Counted from the stretch's first letter, positions 16,927 through 26,317 are shown. The stretch is 32,665 nt of DNA from Candidatus Gottesmanbacteria bacterium GW2011_GWC1_43_10 (GCA_000995415.1 LCEX01000007.1:1-32665), one strand, 5' to 3'. A program made the numbers and translations. Notes: a model not told the origin generated them from the sequence alone.

Positions 16927-19239
16927 GTGCATCTGTTTCGGAAAATTACTTGCCTCACTGTAGCCTTTTTGACCTTACTCATAGGTCTTTATCTGACCTC
17001 TGCCCCCACCCAAGCTGTGGAAACCAGCGTCTATTATTTTAGTATTTTTGCTTCTCAACCTTTTGTTGATACCGGAGTTGATTTTCAGGCGGGTGATTAT
17101 ATTGACTTTAAAACCGTCGTGGGGTACATGATTATACCCGGGATGACAGTGCCGTGGATCTCCACACCCGGTGATCCCGGATGTACGGCCGGACCGACGT
17201 ATATCATACCCGGAGTCTATTGTTATTCCCTGATTGCCCGCTTTGGTGAAAATAATCCATTTCATGTAGGGTTTGCTGCGAATCTTTATGTGGCACAATC
17301 GGGCAGACTTTACCTAGCTGTCAACCATCCCCAGCCCTGGGGTATATCGCAGGGAACCGGGTCTTGGAATATTCGGGTGATCCGCAACTACTCGATCCCT
17401 CCGGCACCACCGACACCGTTTCTGGAACTGCCGTGGGATTATACAAATAAAAACATGGCTTTTGGCGATGCGGCCCTCGCCATCAATTCCTACTTTGACC
17501 ACGAGTATCCGCTACTTAGTGCCGGGTTGGGGGAACCAAGTGAAGCCTTAAATACGACCACATTATATCGAGGAGACTTTCGTACTGATTTTGATTATTC
17601 TTCTCACGATGGCTATGACTATGGTATGTCTGCAGAAGTTAGACTGGGTGATCCTGTACTTGCTGCAGCTAGTGGCTGCGCTTATTATAGATACACCGGC
17701 GGACCAGATAACACTTGGGCAGGAGGAAATGAGATTCATATCATCCATAATGGTACTGGTCAAGGCTACCAGACCAGATATTTTCATCTGCTTGCGGAAA
17801 ACCTGATTACCAAGGAAACTGACCCAACAAAATGCGTCAACGTTACACAAGGCCAATGGATAGGCAACGTTGGTTCAACCGGCCACTCTACCGGACCACA
17901 TCTCCACTTTATGGTCATCCAGGACAAAAACCACGACGGCGATTTTGATGACAATATCCCGGACGGCGTGACTGATCCGTTTGGCTGGCAAAGCACTTTA
18001 CCCGATCCGTGGCCAGGCTATACATTTAACTATAATGGGTTATTGCGTTCCGGTAACCAAAGTTATTACTTATGGCTGCATCCCGTTCCGAACCTTGATC
18101 CGAAACTATTTACTAACGGCGGGTTCTTTCAGCTGGAGCAGTATAAACTAAACTTTCCTTCGGGGGCTACGAATCAAACTCTCAACCTGCATACCATCAT
18201 CGCCCCGATTCAGAAAATATCCGACGCTATTGTCTCTCTGGGGACTTCGTTTGTCGTCACCGCAACTGATCTGTTTGGTAATAGCGTCAATACTTTCCAA
18301 CAGCCGTTCACTTTAACTATTGATTTTTCAGATATTGATTTGACTAAATACAATCAAGATACTCTGAAAATCTATTCCAGCAGCGATGGCAGCAATTGGC
18401 AGCCGGAAGTGACTACTATTGATTTCACGGAAAAAACTGCCAGCGCCCAACTGAACCACCTGACACAATTTGCCCTCTTTGCTGAAAAACTTGATGCCGT
18501 TCCTCCCCAAACTACCATCTATTACAACGGTATCACTCCTCCACCCGCACAACTGGCGCCTCCGGTAAATATCAGCCTGGCGGCAACAGACAGTAGCCAG
18601 GTAGCCTATTCACTCTATCGTTTTGACGATGGCGATTGGCAGGAATACGCGGCTCCGTTTACCGCAGAGTCTGCCGGTTTGCATACACTGGAATATTACT
18701 CGGTGGATACGGCCGACAATATTGAGACGATTAAGAGCGAGACGTTTACTATCGTCACCGATACCATACCACCCGAGACCAGTTGGATATATGACCGGGT
18801 GGCAAACGATGTTGCCTTTACCGGCCTTGATGAACACTTGGAGCGGCTGGAAACCACACCACTCGGAGAAAACCTCTATCAAATGACTGTCACCGACACA
18901 TACGCCAATACATTTCGCATTACTTACAAAAAACAGCTGCAACCCGCGAAGTTGAAACTGGAAATTACTGATATTTCCTATAATAATCAGGCTGTGTCAC
19001 CCTTAATCCCCACTCGACTTTATGTTGAAAATCGCAGTGATACTTCAGGAGTACTCAAACGTACAAGCCAAAGCTGGGTAGTCTGGGATCAAACCAAAGT
19101 GAAGATTGAATACAACGCAGATCTTGACCAAAGCCGCATCACAAAACTGGAAAATGGCCAGGAGACAGTTGAAACCAAACCGGGATTTGTGCCGTTGCAA
19201 ATCACTACCAACCAAGGTATGCTAAATTTTAGTTACTAA
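16927..19239 (+). CDS. Secreted M23 (LytM-type) metallopeptidase with C-terminal Ig/OmpL47-like modules
   Basis: N-terminal signal (RKITCLTVAFLTLLIGLYLTSAPTQA), M23 motifs HDGYDYG and STGPHLHF, then repeated beta-type modules (AYSLYRFDDGDWQEYAAPFTAESAGLHTLEYYSVDTADN). GTG start. Confidence 0.85.
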   Translation: MHLFRKITCLTVAFLTLLIGLYLTSAPTQAVETSVYYFSIFASQPFVDTGVDFQAGDYIDFKTVVGYMIIPGMTVPWISTPGDPGCTAGPTYIIPGVYCYSLIARFGENNPFHVGFAANLYVAQSGRLYLAVNHPQPWGISQGTGSWNIRVIRNYSIPPAPPTPFLELPWDYTNKNMAFGDAALAINSYFDHEYPLLSAGLGEPSEALNTTTLYRGDFRTDFDYSSHDGYDYGMSAEVRLGDPVLAAASGCAYYRYTGGPDNTWAGGNEIHIIHNGTGQGYQTRYFHLLAENLITKETDPTKCVNVTQGQWIGNVGSTGHSTGPHLHFMVIQDKNHDGDFDDNIPDGVTDPFGWQSTLPDPWPGYTFNYNGLLRSGNQSYYLWLHPVPNLDPKLFTNGGFFQLEQYKLNFPSGATNQTLNLHTIIAPIQKISDAIVSLGTSFVVTATDLFGNSVNTFQQPFTLTIDFSDIDLTKYNQDTLKIYSSSDGSNWQPEVTTIDFTEKTASAQLNHLTQFALFAEKLDAVPPQTTIYYNGITPPPAQLAPPVNISLAATDSSQVAYSLYRFDDGDWQEYAAPFTAESAGLHTLEYYSVDTADNIETIKSETFTIVTDTIPPETSWIYDRVANDVAFTGLDEHLERLETTPLGENLYQMTVTDTYANTFRITYKKQLQPAKLKLEITDISYNNQAVSPLIPTRLYVENRSDTSGVLKRTSQSWVVWDQTKVKIEYNADLDQSRITKLENGQETVETKPGFVPLQITTNQGMLNFSY

Positions 19240-19241
19240 AT

Positions 19242-19763
19242 ATGGCGAAGAAAACTGATTTAAATAAACATCTATCTCCCTACTGGGTTATCGTTGCGAT
19301 AATACTAATACTTGGTTTGATTTATGCTAATAAATATAGCTTTGTACCACCACCAAAACCAACACCCTCTCCCCAAAGTGAATCACCGTTTAAAACTTTT
19401 AAATCCAGCAGTGTAATGGATTTCACGATACAAGTTCCAGCTAATTATGCAGTGGAAGAAAAATTAGGGGGTGTTAAAATTATTTCAAATAATAATTCAG
19501 AAATAACAATTGGATTTAACAGTACCAACTATGATAATTTGAAAGATTACTATAATAATAGTCCAAATAGATTCAATGACCGAGTTAAGCAAAAAAACGA
19601 TTTAGAAATAAATGGACTTCAAGGCATTAAAAGTCTATTTGAAGATCATGTAACATATTTTATTTACACAAAAAATCGAGTTTATATTATATCTACGTCA
19701 TTTTCTTCTCTCTATTCCGACCTTGACCAAATCGCCCTATCATTTCGCTACACCCCCAATTAA
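19242..19763 (+). CDS. Single-TM anchored extracytoplasmic protein of unknown function
   Basis: N-terminal hydrophobic helix then Pro/Ser linker and a soluble domain. Confidence 0.55.
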   Translation: MAKKTDLNKHLSPYWVIVAIILILGLIYANKYSFVPPPKPTPSPQSESPFKTFKSSSVMDFTIQVPANYAVEEKLGGVKIISNNNSEITIGFNSTNYDNLKDYYNNSPNRFNDRVKQKNDLEINGLQGIKSLFEDHVTYFIYTKNRVYIISTSFSSLYSDLDQIALSFRYTPN

Positions 19764-19799
19764 ATCTGGCTTCTATTTAAGATTAAGACAAGTCTAAGG

Positions 19800-20771
19800 C
19801 TAGTCGTTTTTTGCGATATTTAGTTCCCTCAAAACTGTCTCCACGGCTAATAATATTGGCACCGCCAGTATGATACCCACGGTACCGCCTAAACGTCCGC
19901 CTACCATTAGAGCCAACAGTGTCACGAGCGGTGGTATCCCCACAGCTTTTTGCATCACTGAAGGCACAATCAAATTATTCTCCAACTGCTGGATGATGAA
20001 GTATAAAGCAGCTACAGTCAGAGCCAGACCAGGAGATATAGTTAAAGCGACCAACACAGCCGGGATGGCGGAGATGATCGGACCGATGATCGGCACCATT
20101 TCCAGTACTCCGGCAACTAGAGCCAAAGGCAAAGCATAGCTTACTCCCAAAAGAGTCAATCCTAGATATGAGGTAATACCAATAATCAAACCTAATGTGA
20201 GCTCTCCCCGTACCCAAGCTCCGAGTCTGATTTCGATCAGACCGATGATACCTCCGATTTTGCGCGCTGATTCCTTCCCCACAAATATTTCCAAGTACTG
20301 TTCTAGTTTTTTTATTTCTAAAAGAAAATAAAATACAAATACGGCCAAAGTAAAAATTGTGACGATATCAGAAACTACGCTAAATGTCACTCTGGCCAGA
20401 TTTTGGCTTAGTGGCGCAAATTCTGAAATTATAGTGTCTATATCTATATTGATAAAAGGTGCTGTCTGCCTCAGATAATACGGCAAATTTGCCATTAATT
20501 TGACAGATTGTGCAACTAATGGTGGAAAAATCAAGGTTCCAAACATGACTAAAATACTTATCACGACCAAGTAAACACCCAAAATCGCCACAAATCTTGG
20601 TAGCTTAAGTCCTTCCAGTTTTTCTACACTTGGCCTCAAAGCCGACATGAAGATAAAAGCAACAAAAAGCAGTGTCAGGATATCCCGAATCCGGATCACC
20701 AACCAACCCAGCCCCAAAATAAGAGCTAGCCAAAGTAGAGTTTTAGGTGAAATTTCCAGTTTTGACGGCAT
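19800..20771 (-). CDS. AI-2E family transporter (PerM-like)
   Basis: Hydrophobic architecture with ALVAGVLEMVPIIGPIISAIPAVLVAL, typical of the family. Confidence 0.88.
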   Translation of the reverse strand: MPSKLEISPKTLLWLALILGLGWLVIRIRDILTLLFVAFIFMSALRPSVEKLEGLKLPRFVAILGVYLVVISILVMFGTLIFPPLVAQSVKLMANLPYYLRQTAPFINIDIDTIISEFAPLSQNLARVTFSVVSDIVTIFTLAVFVFYFLLEIKKLEQYLEIFVGKESARKIGGIIGLIEIRLGAWVRGELTLGLIIGITSYLGLTLLGVSYALPLALVAGVLEMVPIIGPIISAIPAVLVALTISPGLALTVAALYFIIQQLENNLIVPSVMQKAVGIPPLVTLLALMVGGRLGGTVGIILAVPILLAVETVLRELNIAKND

Positions 20772-20873
20772 TTTATTAAATGACTAATGATCAATTCCTG
20801 CCTGCACAGACAGGTCTGATGTCTAAATAATAAAGAAATTTACTGATTTTTCAGATTAATTAGTCATTAGGAA

Positions 20874-21977
20874 TTAGACATTTTGTTTATTATACCATTT
20901 ATCAACCATTTCGATCACGCGTTTTTGATAGTCAGTTGAAGTGATATCAAACCACTCGATTCCCGCCTCTTTCTTAAACCACGTCAACTGCCTTTTGGCA
21001 TATTGCTTCTCATCCAACTTCCACCGCTCAATGATTTCTGATATCAATTTTGAGTTCTGGGATTTGGGTTCTGAGTTCTCAAAGAATGGTTCCCATTCTC
21101 TATACCCCAGCCCACTCATTGCAGGCTTTTCCCATGAATAGCCTTTTTTTAACAGCTTTTCAATTTCCCCAAGCACACCTTGTTTCATCCGCTCGTCAAC
21201 ACGTGCGTCAATCCGATGGAATAACTCATCAGGTGGTGCAGTAAGACCGATTAGTAAATTATCTGTTCGTAACGCCCCCTGACCCCCTCTTAACCTAAGA
21301 GGGGGAAATCCCTCTCTTAAAATAAGAGAGGGTAAGGGTGAGTTATGAACATTTTGTTTTTTCCACTCTTCAACTTCAATCGCCCTCACAAGTCGTCGCG
21401 GATTGAATCTATCTGAATGGTTCATGCTTTCAAATTTCTCGGAGGTATTTTTCTTCAACTCTGTTTGAAGTTCTTCAACAGTTAATTTATCTAGCTTTTG
21501 TCGAAGACTCGCATTTGGTGGAATAAAAATTCCATCCCAAGGCCTAAGTAGTGCACGAACATATAACCCAGTTCCACCAACAATGATAGGTAATTTTCCC
21601 CTCTGCCAAATATCTTGAATAACCGCCTCCGCGAGTTGCTTAAATTCACCCACATTAAACACATAGTCCGGCTCAACTATATCAACTAACCATATCGGAA
21701 CTTCGTCTTTATTCCTAAACCCAACAGTAAATTTTTTATTAACCCCACCCCTCCTCCCCTTTATTAAAGGGGAGGTGAAGGAGGGGTTTAATTTTTCATT
21801 TTGATTTTTGATTTTTGATTTTTGATCAATGTCCTTTCCCGTCCCAATGTCCATACCACGATACACTTGTCTGCTATCTGCAGAAATAAGTTCTCCACCG
21901 AATTTTTTTGCAAGGTGTAACGCCAGCGCAGTTTTACCGGTAGCAGTGGGACCACAGATAATTAATAATTGTTTCAT
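20874..21977 (-). CDS. miaA: tRNA dimethylallyltransferase MiaA with two repeat-derived insertions
   Basis: ICGPTATGKTALALHLAKKF, ISADSRQVYRGMDIGTGK, VDIVEPDYVFNVGEF, IIVGGTGLYVRALL, KRQLTWFKKE. Start placed at ATG 21977. Confidence 0.95.
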   Translation of the reverse strand: MKQLLIICGPTATGKTALALHLAKKFGGELISADSRQVYRGMDIGTGKDIDQKSKIKNQNEKLNPSFTSPLIKGRRGGVNKKFTVGFRNKDEVPIWLVDIVEPDYVFNVGEFKQLAEAVIQDIWQRGKLPIIVGGTGLYVRALLRPWDGIFIPPNASLRQKLDKLTVEELQTELKKNTSEKFESMNHSDRFNPRRLVRAIEVEEWKKQNVHNSPLPSLILREGFPPLRLRGGQGALRTDNLLIGLTAPPDELFHRIDARVDERMKQGVLGEIEKLLKKGYSWEKPAMSGLGYREWEPFFENSEPKSQNSKLISEIIERWKLDEKQYAKRQLTWFKKEAGIEWFDITSTDYQKRVIEMVDKWYNKQNV

Positions 21978-22055
21978 TGTTATATTGTTGAATGGTTGAT
22001 TAACAAGCCTATGCAACAATTTAGCAATAGAACAATCTAACAATGTGCATTCTAT

Positions 22056-23414
22056 TTACAAGACACTCTGGGCTCTAGATGCATATCGATCAATGGTATA
22101 AGTTCCTCTCTTAAGGTTTTTTTGATTTATGAGCTCATCCAAGATTTTCCACCGGCGCTTTTTCTCGGTATGAGGAACATTATCTTGATAAGCTTTGTGG
22201 GCAGCAGTCATCGGCCGGTCTGAATACATCGCCACATAGGCTTTGCTAAATCCGACTTTTTTAACCAAATCTACCGTATTTTCAAACTGTTCTCTTGTCT
22301 CTCCGCAAAAACCAACGATAATATCTGTGGAAAATGTCATTTTCGGTATCTGTTGACGAATTTTTTTGATCAATTCTATATATTCTTCACGAGAGTACCA
22401 GCGATTCATTCGTTTAAGCACTTCATTATCTCCAGATTGCAGTGCAAAATGCAGATGACGAACAATTTTAGTATTCTTTTTGATCGTTTCAATCAGTTCA
22501 TCGGTAAAATCCCATGGGTTTGAGGAAATAAAGTCTACTTTTTCTACTCCACGGATTGCACAGACTTCATCAAGAAGAAACGGAAATAATGTTGGGATAC
22601 GCAACTTTCCTAAATGCTTCACAAATACTGGCGTAACCTTAATCCCGTTTGGCAACCCGTAACCGTCATACGGAACAACTTTATTTTTTGGTAACTCCCC
22701 CTCCTCTCCCCCTCGTAACCCCACCCCTGCCTCGCCGACAGACAGGCTTCCTCCCCTTAAATTAAGGGGAGGTGAGGAGGGGTTATTTTGGAAATAAGTC
22801 CCAACATCAAGATCTCGTAATACTTGAATATTATCTTTTCCCACCACCAAATCCGCTCCGTATGAGTTGACATTTTGACCAACTAAAGTAACTTCTGTAA
22901 ATCCCTGACTAGCCAAGTGCTCGATTTCATGAATGATTTCATGGAAAGGCCGACTAATCTCTCGACCCCTGGTAAAAGGCACTACACAAAAAGTACAAAA
23001 GTTATTGCAACCATTGGAAATCGGCACCCACGCATGTACTCGATTGGTACGGATGGGAGCATTATCAAATCCGACCTCTTCAATCGGCAAAAACTCATCG
23101 ACTTGGGGCATTGCCTCCCGAATCTTTTTGAAAAATCGGCCAGTCTTATCACGCGCCGCCATCCCAATCATACAACCAGTCACCACAACTTTGAGGTTTG
23201 GTTCACTCAATTTACGTTTGGATAAATTATTAACCAATCCGTAGACTCGATTTTCAGCCGACTCCCGAATCATGCAGGTGTTAATCACAATATGATCTGC
23301 TTCGTCAATACTCGCAGAAGGAACCATCCCACGCGCTTCCAACATCCCGGCTACTCTTTCCGAATCCGCTTTATTCGCCTGACATCCGAAGGTTTGGATA
23401 AAGTATTTTGTCAT
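22056..23414 (-). CDS. miaB: Radical-SAM methylthiotransferase MiaB, apparently lacking a TRAM domain
   Basis: FIQTFGCQANKADSERVAG, radical SAM NGCNNFCTFCVVPFTRGRE, FSTDIIVGFCGET; contains a repeat-derived insertion. Confidence 0.92.
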   Translation of the reverse strand: MTKYFIQTFGCQANKADSERVAGMLEARGMVPSASIDEADHIVINTCMIRESAENRVYGLVNNLSKRKLSEPNLKVVVTGCMIGMAARDKTGRFFKKIREAMPQVDEFLPIEEVGFDNAPIRTNRVHAWVPISNGCNNFCTFCVVPFTRGREISRPFHEIIHEIEHLASQGFTEVTLVGQNVNSYGADLVVGKDNIQVLRDLDVGTYFQNNPSSPPLNLRGGSLSVGEAGVGLRGGEEGELPKNKVVPYDGYGLPNGIKVTPVFVKHLGKLRIPTLFPFLLDEVCAIRGVEKVDFISSNPWDFTDELIETIKKNTKIVRHLHFALQSGDNEVLKRMNRWYSREEYIELIKKIRQQIPKMTFSTDIIVGFCGETREQFENTVDLVKKVGFSKAYVAMYSDRPMTAAHKAYQDNVPHTEKKRRWKILDELINQKNLKRGTYTIDRYASRAQSVL

Positions 23415-23439
23415 ACAGGGTATTTTAACAGAAAGGCGG

Positions 23440-24198
23440 CTAAGAGGAGGAAAATTTTTCCAAAATAAATTTCTCTATCACTACAGCCACTCCATCTTCC
23501 TCAACTCCCGGAGCTACAAAATCCGCTATGGCCTTAAGATCCGGCACTGCATTTCCCATCGCAATTTTGAGCCCACACGCCATCAGAAGTGGAAAATCGT
23601 TATAACCGTCGCCGACTCCGATAATTTCATGTGGTTCAACAGGAAGTAATTGACTGACTCGATGTATTCCATGAAGTTTTGAAGCATTCACATGGCAAAT
23701 TTCAATTCCAATTTGTCCTTTATTTGAAACGACCATCTTATGCAGATTAATATTTTTGTAGTGACTTAGGGCTTGAATGATTTGGTCAGCTTTGCTCTCA
23801 GTTAAATCAGGAAGATACAAACTATGAATTGGCTTGGTTATAGCCTCTCCTGCATATGGTACGTCAATAACACCATCAAACTGACGAATTTCCACTTGAA
23901 ATTGTTTCAACAGCTCATAAAGTTCCGGTACAAGCGCCTGATTGATCGGAGTTTCTTCAATAATTTTTCGTTTCACAGGATCATAAATTTGGATGCCGTT
24001 GGAAATGACACACAAACCGCTTAAATTAAGTTTTTCTATAACTGGAAGTGCTGTTAAAAGGATTCTTCCGGTAGCTAAACAAACATGAATCAACTTATCA
24101 GCCGCAAGCACTGCCTCAGTCACCCTTTTACTAGGAACTGTGTTTCCTGTAGACACAGTGGTTCCATCCAAATCCAAAAATAAGGCTTTATATTTCAT
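23440..24198 (-). CDS. HAD-superfamily (Cof-type) hydrolase
   Basis: KALFLDLDGTTVS, VISNGIQIYD, IGVGDGYNDFPLLMACGLKIAMGNAVPDLK. Start at ATG 24198; the longer ORF runs into a palindromic repeat. Confidence 0.9.
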   Translation of the reverse strand: MKYKALFLDLDGTTVSTGNTVPSKRVTEAVLAADKLIHVCLATGRILLTALPVIEKLNLSGLCVISNGIQIYDPVKRKIIEETPINQALVPELYELLKQFQVEIRQFDGVIDVPYAGEAITKPIHSLYLPDLTESKADQIIQALSHYKNINLHKMVVSNKGQIGIEICHVNASKLHGIHRVSQLLPVEPHEIIGVGDGYNDFPLLMACGLKIAMGNAVPDLKAIADFVAPGVEEDGVAVVIEKFILEKFSSS

Positions 24199-24204
24199 AC
24201 ATTT

Positions 24205-24278
24205 TGTCATTCTGGTAAACGAAGTGCATCCAGAATCCGGATTCTGGAGTCGTCGCTTCACTCCTCCCCAGAATGACA
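24205..24278. repeat. Intergenic inverted repeat (TGTCATTCTGG...CCAGAATGACA)
   Basis: Outer inverted repeat TGTCATTCTGG/CCAGAATGACA with an inner palindrome CCAGAATCCGGATTCTGG. Confidence 0.85.
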
Positions 24279-24289
24279 GAATAAAAAAG

Positions 24290-25411
24290 TTAACGTTCAA
24301 CTCCTACCGCTTCAGAAATATGATTTAATCCGTCTCTTTTTAAGAGTTGCACCAATCCTTGATTTATTTGCCCGATTACTTGCGGACCTTCAAAAATCAT
24401 ACCCGTAATTAATTGCACCAAAGACGCTCCGAGCTTTATTTTGATATATGCATCTTCGGCACTAAATACTCCTCCGCAGCCAATAATCATAAGTTTCTTT
24501 CCATAATGTTTATGAGTCAAAGTAATTAATTCATTAGATCTATTCCAACAAGGTTTGCCGCTAAAATGCCCTCTGTCAAATTTTTTAACTTCTACCGGGT
24601 CCAGTGCCGGATCCTGATGATTTTTTTGCAAGTTTCCAATGATCACTCCGGCGATGGGAAAATGGGTGACAACATCCAACATTGACTCAAATTCTTTGTT
24701 AGTTTTTTCTATTGGCATTTTGATAAAAACTGGTTTGGTAAGTTGCAACTTTTTAATTTCTGTAAGTAACTTGCGCAAATTTTTCGGTGGATAAAAAGTG
24801 ATATGTCCCAATAAATTTGGACAAGAAATATTGAGTTCATAATATGCGTGTTTTATGTTCGATTGTTCGAATAATCGAAATGCGGAAGTAATATCAGTGA
24901 TGCTTTGCTTTTGAGTTTTTAGTTGTAAAGAATTAGTCCGACCAACACTTATTCCCACCGGATATGGAAAATGTAAGTGACTCAATTTTTGGACAACTGT
25001 TTTTGCGCCTTCATTTTTGAAACCTTTATTTACCATAAGCGACAGTGATTTTGGTAACCTACCCAACATCGGCCTAGAATTACCTTGGTAAGCCACATTG
25101 GTAATCGTTCCCACTGTGCCGAATCCAAACCCAATACTTGCAAGCACCTGTGTAAGTCTGGCTTCATAATCAAAGCCCGCAGCCAGTCCAATTGGGTTGG
25201 CAAAAGTAATTCCCGCGATTTTTTGGGTCAACATCGGATCTTTATAAGCATAAGTGGTTTGCAGCAATTGTTTGGCAATATTAATTTGCCCGCAAAGTTG
25301 ACCAACTCGTACCATGTGGACATGCACCAACTCCGGATCAATTTTAAAAAGAATAGGCTTAATTAAGTTTTGATAAGTTAATCCCGAGGCATAAGAAATT
25401 GGTGTAATCAT
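24290..25411 (-). CDS. pyrD: Dihydroorotate dehydrogenase, class 2-like
   Basis: FANPIGLAAGFDYEA, GFGFGTVGTITNVAYQGN, ELNISCPN, IIGCGGVFSAEDAYIKIKLGASLVQLITG. Confidence 0.93.
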   Translation of the reverse strand: MITPISYASGLTYQNLIKPILFKIDPELVHVHMVRVGQLCGQINIAKQLLQTTYAYKDPMLTQKIAGITFANPIGLAAGFDYEARLTQVLASIGFGFGTVGTITNVAYQGNSRPMLGRLPKSLSLMVNKGFKNEGAKTVVQKLSHLHFPYPVGISVGRTNSLQLKTQKQSITDITSAFRLFEQSNIKHAYYELNISCPNLLGHITFYPPKNLRKLLTEIKKLQLTKPVFIKMPIEKTNKEFESMLDVVTHFPIAGVIIGNLQKNHQDPALDPVEVKKFDRGHFSGKPCWNRSNELITLTHKHYGKKLMIIGCGGVFSAEDAYIKIKLGASLVQLITGMIFEGPQVIGQINQGLVQLLKRDGLNHISEAVGVER

Positions 25412-25440
25412 GACTTTGATATAATATCATACCTAACTAA

Positions 25441-25492
25441 TAACTCCCCCATTCCCCCTCTTAAATTAAGAGGGGGTCAGGGGGCGTTATAA
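25441..25492. repeat. Intergenic copy of the CCCCTC..TTAA..GAGGGG palindromic repeat
   Basis: taactcccccattccccctcttaaattaagagggggtcagggggcgttataa; the core CCCCCTCTTAAATTAAGAGGGGG is an inverted repeat. Confidence 0.85.
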
Positions 25493-25501
25493 TTTTATTA
25501 T

Positions 25502-26284
25502 TCAACTCGAGGCCGAAGTGTACTGGGTTAATGCATATCTCCACAATTTGAGACTGACTACAAAAAATCCAATTCCTATCACCCCTGAAACTAACATAAA
25601 TTGTGGAGCCAAAAGTCCAAAAAGTGCTTTCGGCGGAAACGTCATCATGACACCAACCGGAATAATAAATGTGATAAATCCGCGCAAAGGTTCACTATAA
25701 ATATCTACCGGAAACCTGGCCATACTTGTGATATCCCGATAAATCATAATCGCGTGGTCAATTTCAGTTGTCAGAATTCCCAATGCCAATACCACAATAT
25801 GAAACGCAGCGGAAATCAAAAAAGCATTTATAAGTAACAGCATAAAAGAAACAAACGTTACAACAGTTACAGATAATTGCGTAATGAACAAAATTAATAA
25901 TCCTATATACGGAACTAATACTATCAAATCCAAAGGGTCTGCTCCGCCAAACAAAATTTTAAACAGTGGATTTATGGGTTTTATTAAAATGTAATCAAAA
26001 TAACCGCTTATTATATGCTCGCGAAACCGGTATACATCCCGAAACAAAAGTTGGGTCAGTGTATCAATCACATTGTAAGTCAGGAAAAAAACAAGTGATT
26101 GGTTAAGTGAATATCCGGCCAGAGACTGAGTTTGTGTCACGATTAAAACCACAATCAGCATAAAAAACCCAAACCGCATGAGTTTAGCAAAAGTAAATAA
26201 AAATGCACCCACACGTGATACAAACGCTATTTGAAATGCGCTTAGTGTGAAGCGTAACCAAATTTTGAAATAGTATTTCAACAT
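25502..26284 (-). CDS. ABC-2 type permease subunit (type B: ...FDYILIKPINPLF)
   Basis: Six hydrophobic segments, LIKPINPLFKILFGG and the LKLWRYALTQYTSASS ending. Start at ATG 26284. Confidence 0.82.
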   Translation of the reverse strand: MLKYYFKIWLRFTLSAFQIAFVSRVGAFLFTFAKLMRFGFFMLIVVLIVTQTQSLAGYSLNQSLVFFLTYNVIDTLTQLLFRDVYRFREHIISGYFDYILIKPINPLFKILFGGADPLDLIVLVPYIGLLILFITQLSVTVVTFVSFMLLLINAFLISAAFHIVVLALGILTTEIDHAIMIYRDITSMARFPVDIYSEPLRGFITFIIPVGVMMTFPPKALFGLLAPQFMLVSGVIGIGFFVVSLKLWRYALTQYTSASS

Positions 26285-26297
26285 AATTATCCAGTAA

Positions 26298-26317
26298 TTC
26301 CTGCCTGCCGGCAGGAA
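26298..26317. repeat. CCTGCC-type palindrome
   Basis: TTCCTGCCTGCCGGCAGGAA, nearly perfect palindrome, in the gap between two permease genes. Confidence 0.75.

Noticed and set aside
21978-22043. 22 aa N-terminal extension of MiaA (MLDCSIAKLLHRLVNQPFNNIT)
   Set aside because: Comes from an AACAAT-rich repeat; the conserved P-loop start is MKQLLIICGPTATGKT at ATG 21977.
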